Shown: positions 17,567 through 25,605, numbered from the stretch's first letter. The stretch is 40,890 nucleotides of DNA from Bacteroidales bacterium (GCA_020860515.1 JAJBUG010000009.1:1-40890); one strand, 5' to 3'. Numbers and translations are program-made. The notes: generated by a model from the sequence alone, not told the origin.

Positions 17567-18880
17567 ATGAATATAGCTATAGTTGGCACCGGATACGTAG
17601 GACTTGTCTCCGGCACTTGCTTTGCTGAAATGGGCAACCACGTGACATGCGTTGATGTGGATGCCAACAAAATCGATAAGCTGCAAAAAGGCGAAATACC
17701 CATCTATGAGCCAGGCCTCGACGAGCTGGTGAAGCGCAACGTGGAGTACGGACGCCTAAAATTCACCACCGACCTCACCGAGGTGCTCGACGATGTCGAC
17801 GTGGTATTCTCAGCCGTAGGCACACCCCCTGACGAAGACGGCAGCGCCGACCTGCAATATGTGTTGGCAGTGGCTCGTCAATTCGGTCAAAACATCAAGA
17901 AATATACTATTCTCGTCACCAAGAGCACCGTGCCCGTAGGGACTGCCAACAAGGTGAAAGCAGCCATCCTCGAAGAGCTCGACAAGCGCGGAGTGTCTGT
18001 GCCGTTCGATGTAGCCTCAAACCCAGAGTTCCTGAAAGAGGGCGCAGCCCTTAAGGACTTTATGAGCCCCGACCGCGTAGTGGTGGGTACCGAGAGCGAG
18101 CGCGCTCGCGAGGTGATGGAGAAGCTTTACAAGCCATTCCTGATCCAGAACTTCCGTGTGATTTTCATGGACATTCCATCGGCTGAAATGACCAAGTACG
18201 CCGCAAATGCCATGCTTGCAACCCGCATATCATTTATGAATGATATCGCCAACCTGTGCGAACTGGTAGGCGCCAATGTGGACAATGTGCGCCAAGGCAT
18301 CGGCAGTGACGAGCGCATCGGCAAGAAATTCCTCTATGCCGGCTGCGGTTATGGCGGCAGTTGCTTCCCCAAGGATGTGAAGGCCCTGGCCCACACCGCA
18401 GTGGAGAATGGCATTCACCTTGAGGTGATTGAGGCCGTGGAGCGCGTAAATGAGCGCCAGAAGAGCATCGTATTCGACAAGCTCTCTGACAAGATGGGCG
18501 ACCTCAATGGCAAGACCGTGGCTATCCTCGGTCTGGCATTCAAGCCTGAGACCGACGACATGCGCGAGGCTCCGGCCTTGGTTGTAATCAACAAACTGCT
18601 CGATGCAGGCGCCACAGTGCGAGTATTCGATCCCGTGGCCATGAACGAGTGCAAGCGCCGCATTGGCGACAAGGTGACATATTGCCAAAATCTCTACGAC
18701 TGCGCCGACGGAGCCGATGCCCTGGCACTGCTCACCGAATGGCGCCAATTCCGCATGCCAAGCTGGAATGTGGTGAAGAAGGTGATGGCTGGCAATGTGG
18801 TGGTGGATGGCCGCAACATCTGGAGCCGTCAAGAGCTCGAAGAGCTCGGCTTCACCTACACCCGCATCGGCGAAAAATAA
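17567..18880 (+). CDS. ugd: UDP-glucose 6-dehydrogenase
   Basis: Oxidises UDP-glucose to UDP-glucuronate with two NAD+, feeding capsule or polysaccharide synthesis. The 437-residue protein has the N-terminal Rossmann motif GTGYVG (residues 7-12), VGTPPDEDGSAD at 84-95 and the STVPVGT motif near 120-126. The catalytic Cys266 is in GGSCFPKD, and a C-terminal NAD(P)-binding-like domain carries LGLAFKPETDDMREAPA. The 205-nt region before it contains a terminator and no clear promoter. No glycosyltransferase cluster is adjacent. Confidence 0.96.
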   Translation: MNIAIVGTGYVGLVSGTCFAEMGNHVTCVDVDANKIDKLQKGEIPIYEPGLDELVKRNVEYGRLKFTTDLTEVLDDVDVVFSAVGTPPDEDGSADLQYVLAVARQFGQNIKKYTILVTKSTVPVGTANKVKAAILEELDKRGVSVPFDVASNPEFLKEGAALKDFMSPDRVVVGTESERAREVMEKLYKPFLIQNFRVIFMDIPSAEMTKYAANAMLATRISFMNDIANLCELVGANVDNVRQGIGSDERIGKKFLYAGCGYGGSCFPKDVKALAHTAVENGIHLEVIEAVERVNERQKSIVFDKLSDKMGDLNGKTVAILGLAFKPETDDMREAPALVVINKLLDAGATVRVFDPVAMNECKRRIGDKVTYCQNLYDCADGADALALLTEWRQFRMPSWNVVKKVMAGNVVVDGRNIWSRQELEELGFTYTRIGEK

Positions 18881-18898
18881 TACTTACATCTCCTCCAC

Positions 18899-18943
18899 TA
18901 AGTATAGGACTGAATTAAATTTAATTCCGTCCTATATTTACTT
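18899..18943. terminator. Long AT-rich inverted repeat after ugd
   Basis: AAGTATAGGAC (18899/18900-18910) pairs imperfectly with GTCCTATATTTACTT (18929-18943), and the centre GAATTAAATTTAATTC (18912-18927) is itself a palindrome. It is probably the ugd terminator and also marks the left edge of the defence island. Confidence 0.65.
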
Positions 18944-18975
18944 AATAAAATTTATTTTTATATTCTACCATAATT

Positions 18976-19006
18976 TTTGTCTTTTGGAGATTTTTTCTTA
19001 AATTTG
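18976..19006 (+). promoter_or_regulatory. Promoter of hsdM
   Basis: TTTG at 18976-18979, a 19-nt gap and TAAATTTG at 18999-19006. The predicted start of transcription is at or after 19011, which argues that the ATG at 19050 rather than 19011 is used. Confidence 0.7.
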
Positions 19007-19049
19007 CGTAATGGTTGATAAAGACCATTGTTCTAACCTAAAGGCAAAA

Positions 19050-20330
19050 ATGGCAAAGAAACAAAAGGCCGAAAAGCCCCTCACTGTAGAACAAATGTTG
19101 TGGAACTCAGCTAATGAGTTGCGTGGCAATTTGGATGCAGCCGAATACAAAAGCGTGGTGCTTGGACTGGTTTTCCTTAGATATATCAACGACTGCTTTC
19201 AGGCAAGTCGCCTTGGCAATGTAGTGGATATATTCAATAATCTGCATTTCTCGGGCAAAGAAGCGCGCGACGTGTTGGGTCGAGTGTATGAGTATTTCTT
19301 GGGTGAATATGCTCGCGAGGAGGGAAAGAAGGGTGGAGAGTTCTACACCCCCAGCTGCGTGGTGCGCACCATTGTGGAGGTAATTCAGCCTTACAAGGGA
19401 AAGATTTACGACCCTGCCTGTGGCAGCGGCGGTATGTTTGTGCAGAGCAGCAAATTCATCGAGCGTCATCAAGGCAATATCAACAATATCTCGGTATATG
19501 GCCAGGAACTCAATAGCAACACCTGGCGCCTTGCACAGATGAATCTTGCCATCCGAGGCATTGAGGCTAATTTCGGGGATTCGTATGCTGACTCATTTCA
19601 CGATGACAAGCACCCATTCCTTAAGGCTGATTTTGTGATGGCAAATCCGCCTTTCAATATTTCGAAGTGGGGTGGCTACCAACTCAAGGACGACCCGCGC
19701 TGGCAATATGGCATTCCGCCAGAGGGAAATGCCAACTTCGCATGGATGCAGCACATGATATATCACCTCAGCGACACTGGGCGCATTGGCTTGGTATTGG
19801 CTAATGGTTCGCTGTCGTCGCAGCAGGGCACCGAGGGTGAGATTCGCAAAAACATTGTCAATGCTGATTTGGTTGAGGGAATTGTGGCAATGCCCAGCCA
19901 GCTTTTCTACAATGTGCAAATCCCATGTTGCCTTTGGTTCTTGACCAAGAAGAAATCTCAGCCAGGCAAGACGCTTTTCGTTGATGCTCGCAATATGGGC
20001 TATATGAAGGATCGCACGCACCGAGAACTTTCATGCGGTGAGGAGGCAGAGGACCATGGCAACGATATAGCCCGCATTGCCGTTACTTTTGAGCGGTTCC
20101 GCGATGGCAGATTGGAACCTGAAAAGGGGTATTGCGCCATTGCCACCACCGAGGAAATTGCCGCTCAGGATTATATTTTGACTCCTGGCCGCTACGTAGG
20201 CATAGCCGAAGTGGCTGATGATGGCGAACCATTCCAAGAAAAAATGACACGCCTCACCACCGAGCTCAGCGACCTCTTCGCACAACCCCACGCCCTCGAG
20301 TCGAAATCCGCCGCCAGCTCGCCAGCATAG
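19050..20330 (+). CDS. hsdM: Type I restriction-modification methyltransferase subunit, degraded
   Basis: Modification subunit that transfers methyl groups from SAM to adenine N6. From ATG 19050 it is 426 residues, well below the usual 500 or more. It keeps motif I DPACGSGG (about residues 121-128) and motif IV NPPF (199-202). Between RYINDCF and SRLGNVVDIF about 80-90 residues normal for the N-terminal HsdM domain are missing in frame (junction near 19200). The C-terminus is frameshifted: after HALES the annotated frame ends in SAASSPA, whereas the overlapping frame at 20300-20347 reads VEIRRQLASIGFNIK, the expected family ending. The lost base is near 20300. The ATG at 19011 is an alternative start. 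Confidence 0.85.
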   Translation: MAKKQKAEKPLTVEQMLWNSANELRGNLDAAEYKSVVLGLVFLRYINDCFQASRLGNVVDIFNNLHFSGKEARDVLGRVYEYFLGEYAREEGKKGGEFYTPSCVVRTIVEVIQPYKGKIYDPACGSGGMFVQSSKFIERHQGNINNISVYGQELNSNTWRLAQMNLAIRGIEANFGDSYADSFHDDKHPFLKADFVMANPPFNISKWGGYQLKDDPRWQYGIPPEGNANFAWMQHMIYHLSDTGRIGLVLANGSLSSQQGTEGEIRKNIVNADLVEGIVAMPSQLFYNVQIPCCLWFLTKKKSQPGKTLFVDARNMGYMKDRTHRELSCGEEAEDHGNDIARIAVTFERFRDGRLEPEKGYCAIATTEEIAAQDYILTPGRYVGIAEVADDGEPFQEKMTRLTTELSDLFAQPHALESKSAASSPA

Positions 20331-20354
20331 GCTTCAACATAAAATAACCTATTT

Positions 20355-21359
20355 ATGGATAAGAAACCAAATGATGAGAGCAATCTCATAATATACAACA
20401 GTAAAGATGGGCGAGTAAAAGTTGCCCTTATGGCACGCGATGGCCAAGTGTGGATGAACCAAGATGAATTAGCTAAACTTTTTGGGACCTCACAACAAAA
20501 TATTAGCTTACACATTGATAACATATTGAAAGATGGAGAGTTATCTCCAAAATCAGTTTACAAGTATTACTTGTTAACTGCCTCGGATGGTAAGCAATAC
20601 AATGTCAAGTTTTACTCACTTGATATGATATTGTCCATCGGTTTTAGAGTACGCAGCAAGCGTGGTGTACAGTTCCGAATATGGGCCAACCAGAATCTGA
20701 AGCAATATATGATCAAGGGATTTGTCATCGATGATGAAAGATTGAAAAATCCCGATGGCAGACCAGACTATTTTGACGAACTGCTTGAAAGAATTCGTGA
20801 CATTCGAGCTTCGGAAAAGCGATTCTATCAAAAGGTGCGAGATTTGCTAAGCCTAAGCAGCGACTATGACCCTGATGATAAGGCTACACAAATGTTTTTT
20901 GCTGAAACTCAAAATAAACTAATTTACGCAGTTACTCACCAGACAGCTGCAGAACTAATTGTTGCTCGCGCAGACGCCAAGAAACCTAACATGGCTCTTA
21001 CTTCCTGGAAGGGCGATATTGTGCGTAAGGCGGATATTATTATCTCAAAGAACTATTTACTTGAAGATGAGATCGATTCTTTGAATCGGCTCACTGTGCT
21101 ATTCCTCGATTCTGCAGAATTGCGAGTAAAGGAGAGAAAAGACCTGACTTTGGATTTTTGGAGAAATAATGTAGATGCGCTGCTGCAATTCCAAAGCAAA
21201 GATGTACTTAAAGGTATTGGGTCGGTTTCGCATAAAGAAATGCTCGACCATGTGCGCAGTGTATATGAGGAGTTTGATGCCGAGCGGAAGCGCTTCGCAG
21301 CTCTCAAAGCTGACCAAGATGATCTTGACGAACTCAAAAGCCTTTTCCCTGATATGTAA
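20355..21359 (+). CDS. rhuM: RhuM-family virulence-type protein
   Basis: A 334-residue cytoplasmic protein of the RhuM family, often carried inside type I R-M loci and pathogenicity islands. Its biochemical role is unknown. The N-terminal part (about residues 25-115) looks like a Bro/KilA-like DNA-binding region: VWMNQDELAKLFGTSQQNISLHI is HTH-like, followed by SLDMILSIGFRVRSKRGVQFRIWA. The C-terminal part is helical and charged. It starts 24 nt after the hsdM stop and is probably co-transcribed. Its stop codon TAA (21357-21359) overlaps a long palindrome. It appears intact, unlike its neighbours. Confidence 0.88.
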   Translation: MDKKPNDESNLIIYNSKDGRVKVALMARDGQVWMNQDELAKLFGTSQQNISLHIDNILKDGELSPKSVYKYYLLTASDGKQYNVKFYSLDMILSIGFRVRSKRGVQFRIWANQNLKQYMIKGFVIDDERLKNPDGRPDYFDELLERIRDIRASEKRFYQKVRDLLSLSSDYDPDDKATQMFFAETQNKLIYAVTHQTAAELIVARADAKKPNMALTSWKGDIVRKADIIISKNYLLEDEIDSLNRLTVLFLDSAELRVKERKDLTLDFWRNNVDALLQFQSKDVLKGIGSVSHKEMLDHVRSVYEEFDAERKRFAALKADQDDLDELKSLFPDM

Positions 21360-21475
21360 TTCAGTGGTAGTTGCAAAATTTGCAACTACCACTGAATTTC
21401 CATATCACAGTTGTTGCAAATCTTGCAACAACCGAAAAATAAATAACTTTCAACTGTTACAAAATGTGCAACTGT
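21358..21475. repeat. Cluster of three GTTGCAA palindromes
   Basis: A 20-bp perfect inverted repeat with a 1-nt centre (21358-21377 with 21379-21398) begins in the rhuM stop codon. A second perfect palindrome GTTGTTGCAA-ATC-TTGCAACAAC follows at 21410-21432. A third, imperfect copy (GTTACAAAATGTGCAAC) is at about 21456-21472. All share GTTGCAA/TTGCAAC arms. The cluster sits just before hsdS. Confidence 0.85.
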
Positions 21476-21524
21476 CCGATAAACAAAACACTTCAAAATT
21501 ACTCACGGAATAAATACAACATCT

Positions 21525-21992
21525 ATGGAAGAAATTGTAAAATGTCATCTTGGTGATATTCTCAACTTTAGGAGGGGATATGATTTACCCAAAACTCAAA
21601 TGAAAGATGGAACTATTCCGGTTGCTGGGTCTAATGGCATTATTGGATATCACAATGAAAGTACTCCGATTACGCCTTGTGTTACCATCGGAAGAAGTGG
21701 ATGTTTAGGAATTCCGTATTATTATGAAAATTGTTGGGCGCATAATACGGTTCTGTATATTGATGATTTCAAAGGTAATAACCCTAAATATCTCTATTAT
21801 TTACTAAAAACATTACCTCTTTCATCATTTGGAGGAGGAAGTGCGGTTCCATCGTTAAATAGAAATCACATACATCCTATTGAAATCTTCTATATTAAGG
21901 ATCTACAAACCCAGAAGCGAATTGTTGATATTCTGTCGGTGCTTGATGAGAAGATAGAGTTGAATCGGAGGATAAATGAGAATTTGGAGTAG
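21525..21992 (+). CDS. hsdS: Type I specificity subunit, N-terminal half (hsdS split by amber)
   Basis: The first 155 residues of a specificity subunit, carrying target-recognition domain 1 and the first central conserved helix (QKRIVDILSVLDEKIELNRRINENLE). The frame stops at TAG 21990-21992. The same frame continues at once with QAQALFRSWFVDFEPFGG, exactly the normal HsdS central region, so a CAG to TAG change is the simplest explanation. The intact gene would span 21525-22655 (about 376 residues). A one-domain half subunit can function as a dimer in some type IC systems such as EcoDXXI, so activity is not excluded. Confidence 0.85.
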   Translation: MEEIVKCHLGDILNFRRGYDLPKTQMKDGTIPVAGSNGIIGYHNESTPITPCVTIGRSGCLGIPYYYENCWAHNTVLYIDDFKGNNPKYLYYLLKTLPLSSFGGGSAVPSLNRNHIHPIEIFYIKDLQTQKRIVDILSVLDEKIELNRRINENLE

Positions 21993-22049
21993 CAGGCGCA
22001 AGCCCTGTTCCGCTCGTGGTTTGTCGATTTCGAGCCCTTCGGCGGCGTT

Positions 22050-22655
22050 ATGCCCGAAGATTGGAAAATAAAAAGTCTATCTGAAATAGCGGACTATCTT
22101 AATGGTTTAGCTATGCAGAAATATCCTCCATCAGATTCATTATCTTCTCTTCCTGTTCTTAAAATAAAAGAATTAGGACAAGGTTTTTGTGATGGTAATT
22201 CGGATAGGTGTTCTTCAGAGATTGATCCAAAATATGTTATTGAAAATGGTGATATAATCTTCTCATGGTCGGGTACTTTGATGGTAAAAATATGGACAGG
22301 AGGCAAATGTGGATTAAATCAGCATTTGTTTAAAGTAACATCCGAAACCTATCCAAAATGGTACTTTTATTTATGGACCAAATATCATAATGAAAGCTTC
22401 ATTAGAATTGCCAAAGATAAAGCAGTAACCATGGGGGATATAAAACGAGAAGAATTGGATAAAGCCCAAGTTTGTGTTCCACCAAAAGATATATTAAATA
22501 AGACATCTGCCTTATTTGAACCTCTCTTTTTACAATATATCAATTCGAATTTGGAAATAACAAAACTTTCGGTGCTGCGCGATACGCTGTTGCCGAGGCT
22601 GATGTCGGGAGAGCTGAAAGTGGGTGAGGCCAATAGTTTGGTTGAGAATCTATAG
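22050..22655 (+). CDS. hsdS: Type I specificity subunit, C-terminal half
   Basis: Continues the hsdS frame after the amber codon at 21990. The first in-frame ATG (22050) is the Met of the VMPEDW segment. It has 201 residues with target-recognition domain 2 (about residues 1-150) and the closing conserved helix (VLRDTLLPRLMSGELKV). No ribosome-binding or promoter signal is visible before 22050, so it may be untranslated unless read-through or re-initiation occurs. Base composition in the recognition domain is AT-richer than neighbouring genes, as is usual for variable target-recognition domains. Confidence 0.75.
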   Translation: MPEDWKIKSLSEIADYLNGLAMQKYPPSDSLSSLPVLKIKELGQGFCDGNSDRCSSEIDPKYVIENGDIIFSWSGTLMVKIWTGGKCGLNQHLFKVTSETYPKWYFYLWTKYHNESFIRIAKDKAVTMGDIKREELDKAQVCVPPKDILNKTSALFEPLFLQYINSNLEITKLSVLRDTLLPRLMSGELKVGEANSLVENL

Positions 22656-22664
22656 GGTGAGAGA

Positions 22665-22721
22665 TGTTACCTTAAATTGCACCTTTACCCTAAAGAGTAA
22701 AGGTACATAATTTGGGTAACA
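22665..22721. terminator. Bidirectional terminator between hsdS and rloB
   Basis: An outer stem TGTTACC/GGTAACA (22665-22671 with 22715-22721) encloses a perfect inner stem ACCTTTAC/GTAAAGGT (22681-22688 with 22697-22704). It ends directly at the rloB stop codon and separates two convergent genes. Confidence 0.75.
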
Positions 22722-23423
22722 TTAATCCTTAGGAAGTAGGGCTTCTGGATGTTCTAATTCTTCAACCAGTAAATCAATTTGTGTACAAGGGTTATGGGTT
22801 TTGAAATCTCTCGATCCTTCAAAAAGTTCTCTCAATTTTTTAGCTCTGGATTTGGCCAAAGCCAAATTCCCTAACTTTTGTAAAATAGAATACATGGCTG
22901 GGTCATTCTTTCTGTATTTGAAAGTAGAATACCCATCAAATTTTTTTATCTCAGATTCAAGTTTCTTGATATAATCAAATCTCTCAATTCTTGAGTCAAG
23001 ATAAATGAAATGAAGAAGATACCACAGCTCAAATGCTTCATTTGTCCATCCTGGAATAAGACCTTTCTTCTGGGCAAGAATTATAGCCTCATTAAAATCA
23101 ATGAAATCATCTTTATCAAAGACAACCCAGATTCTATCGAATTTCAATTGACGTTCTCTTTCTAATTGACCTTTGATTTCTTCTGTTCTTTTTACTAATG
23201 AGCAGGTTGAGCGACCCTCGCCAATAATTTCTTCACTACGGACTTCAGAATAACGATCTTTGACTAACTCTTTAAAGTAGTTAGGCTCGGTTCGTTCTCC
23301 TTCACAAACAATTAAAAAACGTACGATCTTTTCACGAGTGCCAATTTTTCGTCTTTTCGCGGCTTTGGCCTCACGTTTCTCCTTCTTTAATTGTTCTATT
23401 TTACTTTTAGGTAATAGTCCCAT
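22722..23423 (-). CDS. rloB: RloB-like Toprim nuclease-type protein (AbiLii-like)
   Basis: A 233-residue protein with a Lys-rich N-terminus (1-30) and a Toprim-like fold: VCEGERTEPNYF with E41, and VVFDKDD with D103 and D105 as the acidic metal-binding set. RloB is a known R-linked ORF of type I loci and is related to the abortive-infection protein AbiLii; a nuclease role on phage infection is inferred. It starts 4 nt after the rloA stop, so the two genes form an operon. They run opposite to the hsd genes around them. The catalytic residues look intact. Confidence 0.87.
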   Translation of the reverse strand: MGLLPKSKIEQLKKEKREAKAAKRRKIGTREKIVRFLIVCEGERTEPNYFKELVKDRYSEVRSEEIIGEGRSTCSLVKRTEEIKGQLERERQLKFDRIWVVFDKDDFIDFNEAIILAQKKGLIPGWTNEAFELWYLLHFIYLDSRIERFDYIKKLESEIKKFDGYSTFKYRKNDPAMYSILQKLGNLALAKSRAKKLRELFEGSRDFKTHNPCTQIDLLVEELEHPEALLPKD

Positions 23424-23427
23424 AGAG

Positions 23428-24636
23428 TTAATTCAGTAAGGGTATGGCGCCATAGCGCCCATTAATGTAATCCTTTTCTATATTACGATCATTGCGCACC
23501 TTGCTACCAGAGTCATCACGAAATTCAACGAGGGAATACAATTCCGTAGAATCGGTCATGCTTTTTTCAGTAAACCAAATTTGATCTCTGCGTAGATACT
23601 CCAGATTGAGTAAATTTGTATCGTGAGTAGCAAAGATTAGTTGAGCTCCCTTTTTATTAGTTTCTTTCGACATGAATAAGCCGATGATTTTCCTTGTGAG
23701 AAAAGGATGTAATTTGGCATCTAATTCATCCACAATTAAGATCTTTCCATTGTAAAGAGCCTCTACGATGGGTCCCGCAATTTCAATCATCTTCTTAGTT
23801 CCTTCTGATTCCATTTTATCGGTTGAGAAACTTTTGGTTCCTACAATTTTGCCTTCTTGGCCAAAAATATTGTGAAAAATTTTTGAAGAATAAGTAGGTG
23901 TAGGAGTTGAGATTTCTATTTTTCTTGTAATCTCAATTTCATTGAATCCGAGAGCTGATTGAGAGAAAAGACTCATTATTTCTTCTCTTTCCTTTTTCTT
24001 GGAATATAACATATCATAGGTGGTAAAGGCATCCCCCTGAATACTTAACCCCGAAAGATATTCCATATTTGAGAACCAATCGATGATTGACTGAGACGTT
24101 TTACCATTTAGTTGAGCTACCAAGGATAAAAACAATCGGTTGCCTGTGGTAGAACTTTGTTTGCCTAATCCTTCTGCAAATCGGATTTTGGAAATCTTAA
24201 ATTCATTCTCGCCACGTAGAAACAGTTCGAATTCCCGCTCTCCTTTTCTTTTCTCATACAACCATTCAGCCAAAATAGCCTTATTGTTGTAATCAAAGCC
24301 ATAGCGATATTTTGAGTTCCCAAGGATAAATTGGATTTCAAACGAAGTAGGTTGGTGTACAGATGTGAGGTCAAGACAAAAGGGATCGGTTTCAAGTTCA
24401 TCTTTGGGATTAAGTTTCACTGAATTCAACAAAACATCTCTCATAGCCTTCAACGCTTTCAAAACATTGCTCTTACCACTGGAATTGGCCCCATAAAGTA
24501 CAGCCACGGGCACAAGCTTTTCGTCACAATCAATTTTTACTGATTCTGATAGTTCTTGGATCGGAGCTGCCTCCATGCTTAGAGTTGCTTCATCTTTAAA
24601 TGACCTGTAATTCTGAAATGAAAAGTTAACCAACAT
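23428..24636 (-). CDS. rloA: RloA-like AAA ATPase (AbiLi-like)
   Basis: A 402-residue ABC/SMC-like ATPase of the AAA_15/OLD type. Walker A is GANSSGKS at 49-56, a signature-like SEGTKKM is at 277-283, Walker B ILIVDELDAKLHP is at 299-311, and the switch histidine is in FATHDT at 335-340. The RSF segment at 11-13 is typical of the N-terminal strand. Paired with the Toprim protein RloB it resembles AbiL and, in architecture, PARIS-type ATPase/Toprim defence modules. It probably senses infection and activates RloB (inference). It has a -7 box at 24657-24664 on the minus strand. Confidence 0.88.
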   Translation of the reverse strand: MLVNFSFQNYRSFKDEATLSMEAAPIQELSESVKIDCDEKLVPVAVLYGANSSGKSNVLKALKAMRDVLLNSVKLNPKDELETDPFCLDLTSVHQPTSFEIQFILGNSKYRYGFDYNNKAILAEWLYEKRKGEREFELFLRGENEFKISKIRFAEGLGKQSSTTGNRLFLSLVAQLNGKTSQSIIDWFSNMEYLSGLSIQGDAFTTYDMLYSKKKEREEIMSLFSQSALGFNEIEITRKIEISTPTPTYSSKIFHNIFGQEGKIVGTKSFSTDKMESEGTKKMIEIAGPIVEALYNGKILIVDELDAKLHPFLTRKIIGLFMSKETNKKGAQLIFATHDTNLLNLEYLRRDQIWFTEKSMTDSTELYSLVEFRDDSGSKVRNDRNIEKDYINGRYGAIPLLN

Positions 24637-24656
24637 AATTTTTGTAATTGTTTTTG

Positions 24657-24664
24657 CAAAGATA
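24657..24664 (-). promoter_or_regulatory. -7 box of rloAB
   Basis: TATCTTTG on the minus strand, 20 nt upstream of the rloA ATG. The -33 match is weak. Confidence 0.5.
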
Positions 24665-24775
24665 ATAATAATTTTTCATTCAGATGTCAATTAGTGAGAA
24701 AATTTCTCACAAAATATGGATTTACGCCTCTTTTTCTTTTTTATAATATCACCATTCCATAAGTTTCTCTAAAAT

Positions 24776-24807
24776 TTTGGTGAATCGGAGAAATAGCGCT
24801 ATTTTTG
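24776..24807 (+). promoter_or_regulatory. hsdR promoter with overlapping palindrome
   Basis: TTTG at 24776-24779, a 20-nt gap and TATTTTTG at 24800-24807 give a near-consensus promoter. The perfect 12-bp palindrome AATAGCGCTATT (24792-24803) overlaps the -7 box and could be an operator. Confidence 0.65.
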
Positions 24808-24836
24808 CAATACAGATTTACTGATATTGAAAAGCG

Positions 24837-25292
24837 ATGTCGAAGACATATCACTATACCGAGGATGATTATGAGCAGAACAAGGCTGCTGCCATTGACG
24901 AGGCTCTCAGAAAAGTACATGAGCTCAATAGCCGACCCCTGCTTGAGGCCAATATCCAGCTTACTGAATGGATGCAAAATGGCATTGATGTCACCTATAA
25001 AGATCCCAAGGGGCTGCTAAAAAGCGACCATATCCGACTTATCGATTTCTCCCAAACCGAAAACAACACATTCCATGCCATAAATCAGTGGACGGTGGTA
25101 AATGGCAAAACCCCTAAGCGAGCCGACATCGTAGTATTTCTCAATGGCTTGCCAATCTCTGTGATCGAGCTGAAATCGCCATCACGCGAAATTACCAATT
25201 CCGAAGAAGCCCATCAGCAACTGCTCAATTATATGCTACTACAGCCTACCAGGAATTCCAAACCACGTTGGCACGATGCCAGGAATGCATAG
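24837..25292 (+). pseudogene. hsdR: Truncated type I restriction endonuclease, N-terminal domain
   Basis: Residues 1-135 or so match the HsdR N-terminal nuclease domain: NNTFHAINQWTV, then RADIVVFLNGLPISVIELKSPS with D97, E111 and K113 as the PD-(D/E)xK catalytic set, and EEAHQQLLNYM. An intact HsdR has roughly 900-1100 residues with a DEAD-box translocase; none of that motor is present. After NYM the frame runs into unrelated sequence and stops at 25290-25292. The promoter remains good, so a 151-residue fragment may still be made, but it cannot translocate DNA. Confidence 0.88.
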
Positions 25293-25496
25293 GTGATTTT
25301 GATTATTCAGAATTTGCCGAATGCGGCAATCTTAAGCGAGCTCAGTTGATCAAAGGCGCTGTAAATGTGCTCTTGGACAAAGAGCGTGAACAAGAAAAAG
25401 AATCCTGGGGAATTTGAAATCAAGCCATACAAATTTGATGAAGATGTGGCACCGGCAATGGTGGCTGAATCAGAATTTGAATATGGGAGGAAATAA
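25244..25496 (+). pseudogene. Scrambled 3' debris, probably hsdR C-terminal pieces
   Basis: In a frame different from the hsdR start, 25244-25417 encodes AYQEFQTTLARCQECIGDF and later GAVNVLLDKEREQEK, which look like a helical segment from the C-terminal part of an HsdR of this type (from memory, moderate certainty). Further on, 25401-25496 in the original frame gives a tail ending AESEFEYGRK that I cannot assign. A large internal deletion plus one or more frameshifts would explain the order. Confidence 0.55.
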
Positions 25497-25501
25497 GGAG
25501 A

Positions 25502-25532
25502 AAAGGGCGCTCCATCGCGGGGCGCCCTTTGA
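25502..25532 (+). terminator. Terminator at the right edge of the defence island
   Basis: AAAGGGCGCTCC pairs with GGGGCGCCCTTT (one G-T wobble) around ATCGC. It follows the hsdR debris and faces the 3' end of the GH3 gene. Confidence 0.8.
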
Positions 25533-25605
25533 TTGTGCTAAAAGAAACCTAACCTTTTTTTATAATCTAAGTTACCTGTAATGTGTCGTTTACTCTGCGG
25601 GTAAG

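Noticed and set aside
25401..25496. Tail ending AESEFEYGRK as a separate small gene
   Set aside because: There is no start codon with a plausible signal, and it follows directly on broken hsdR pieces; treated as debris.
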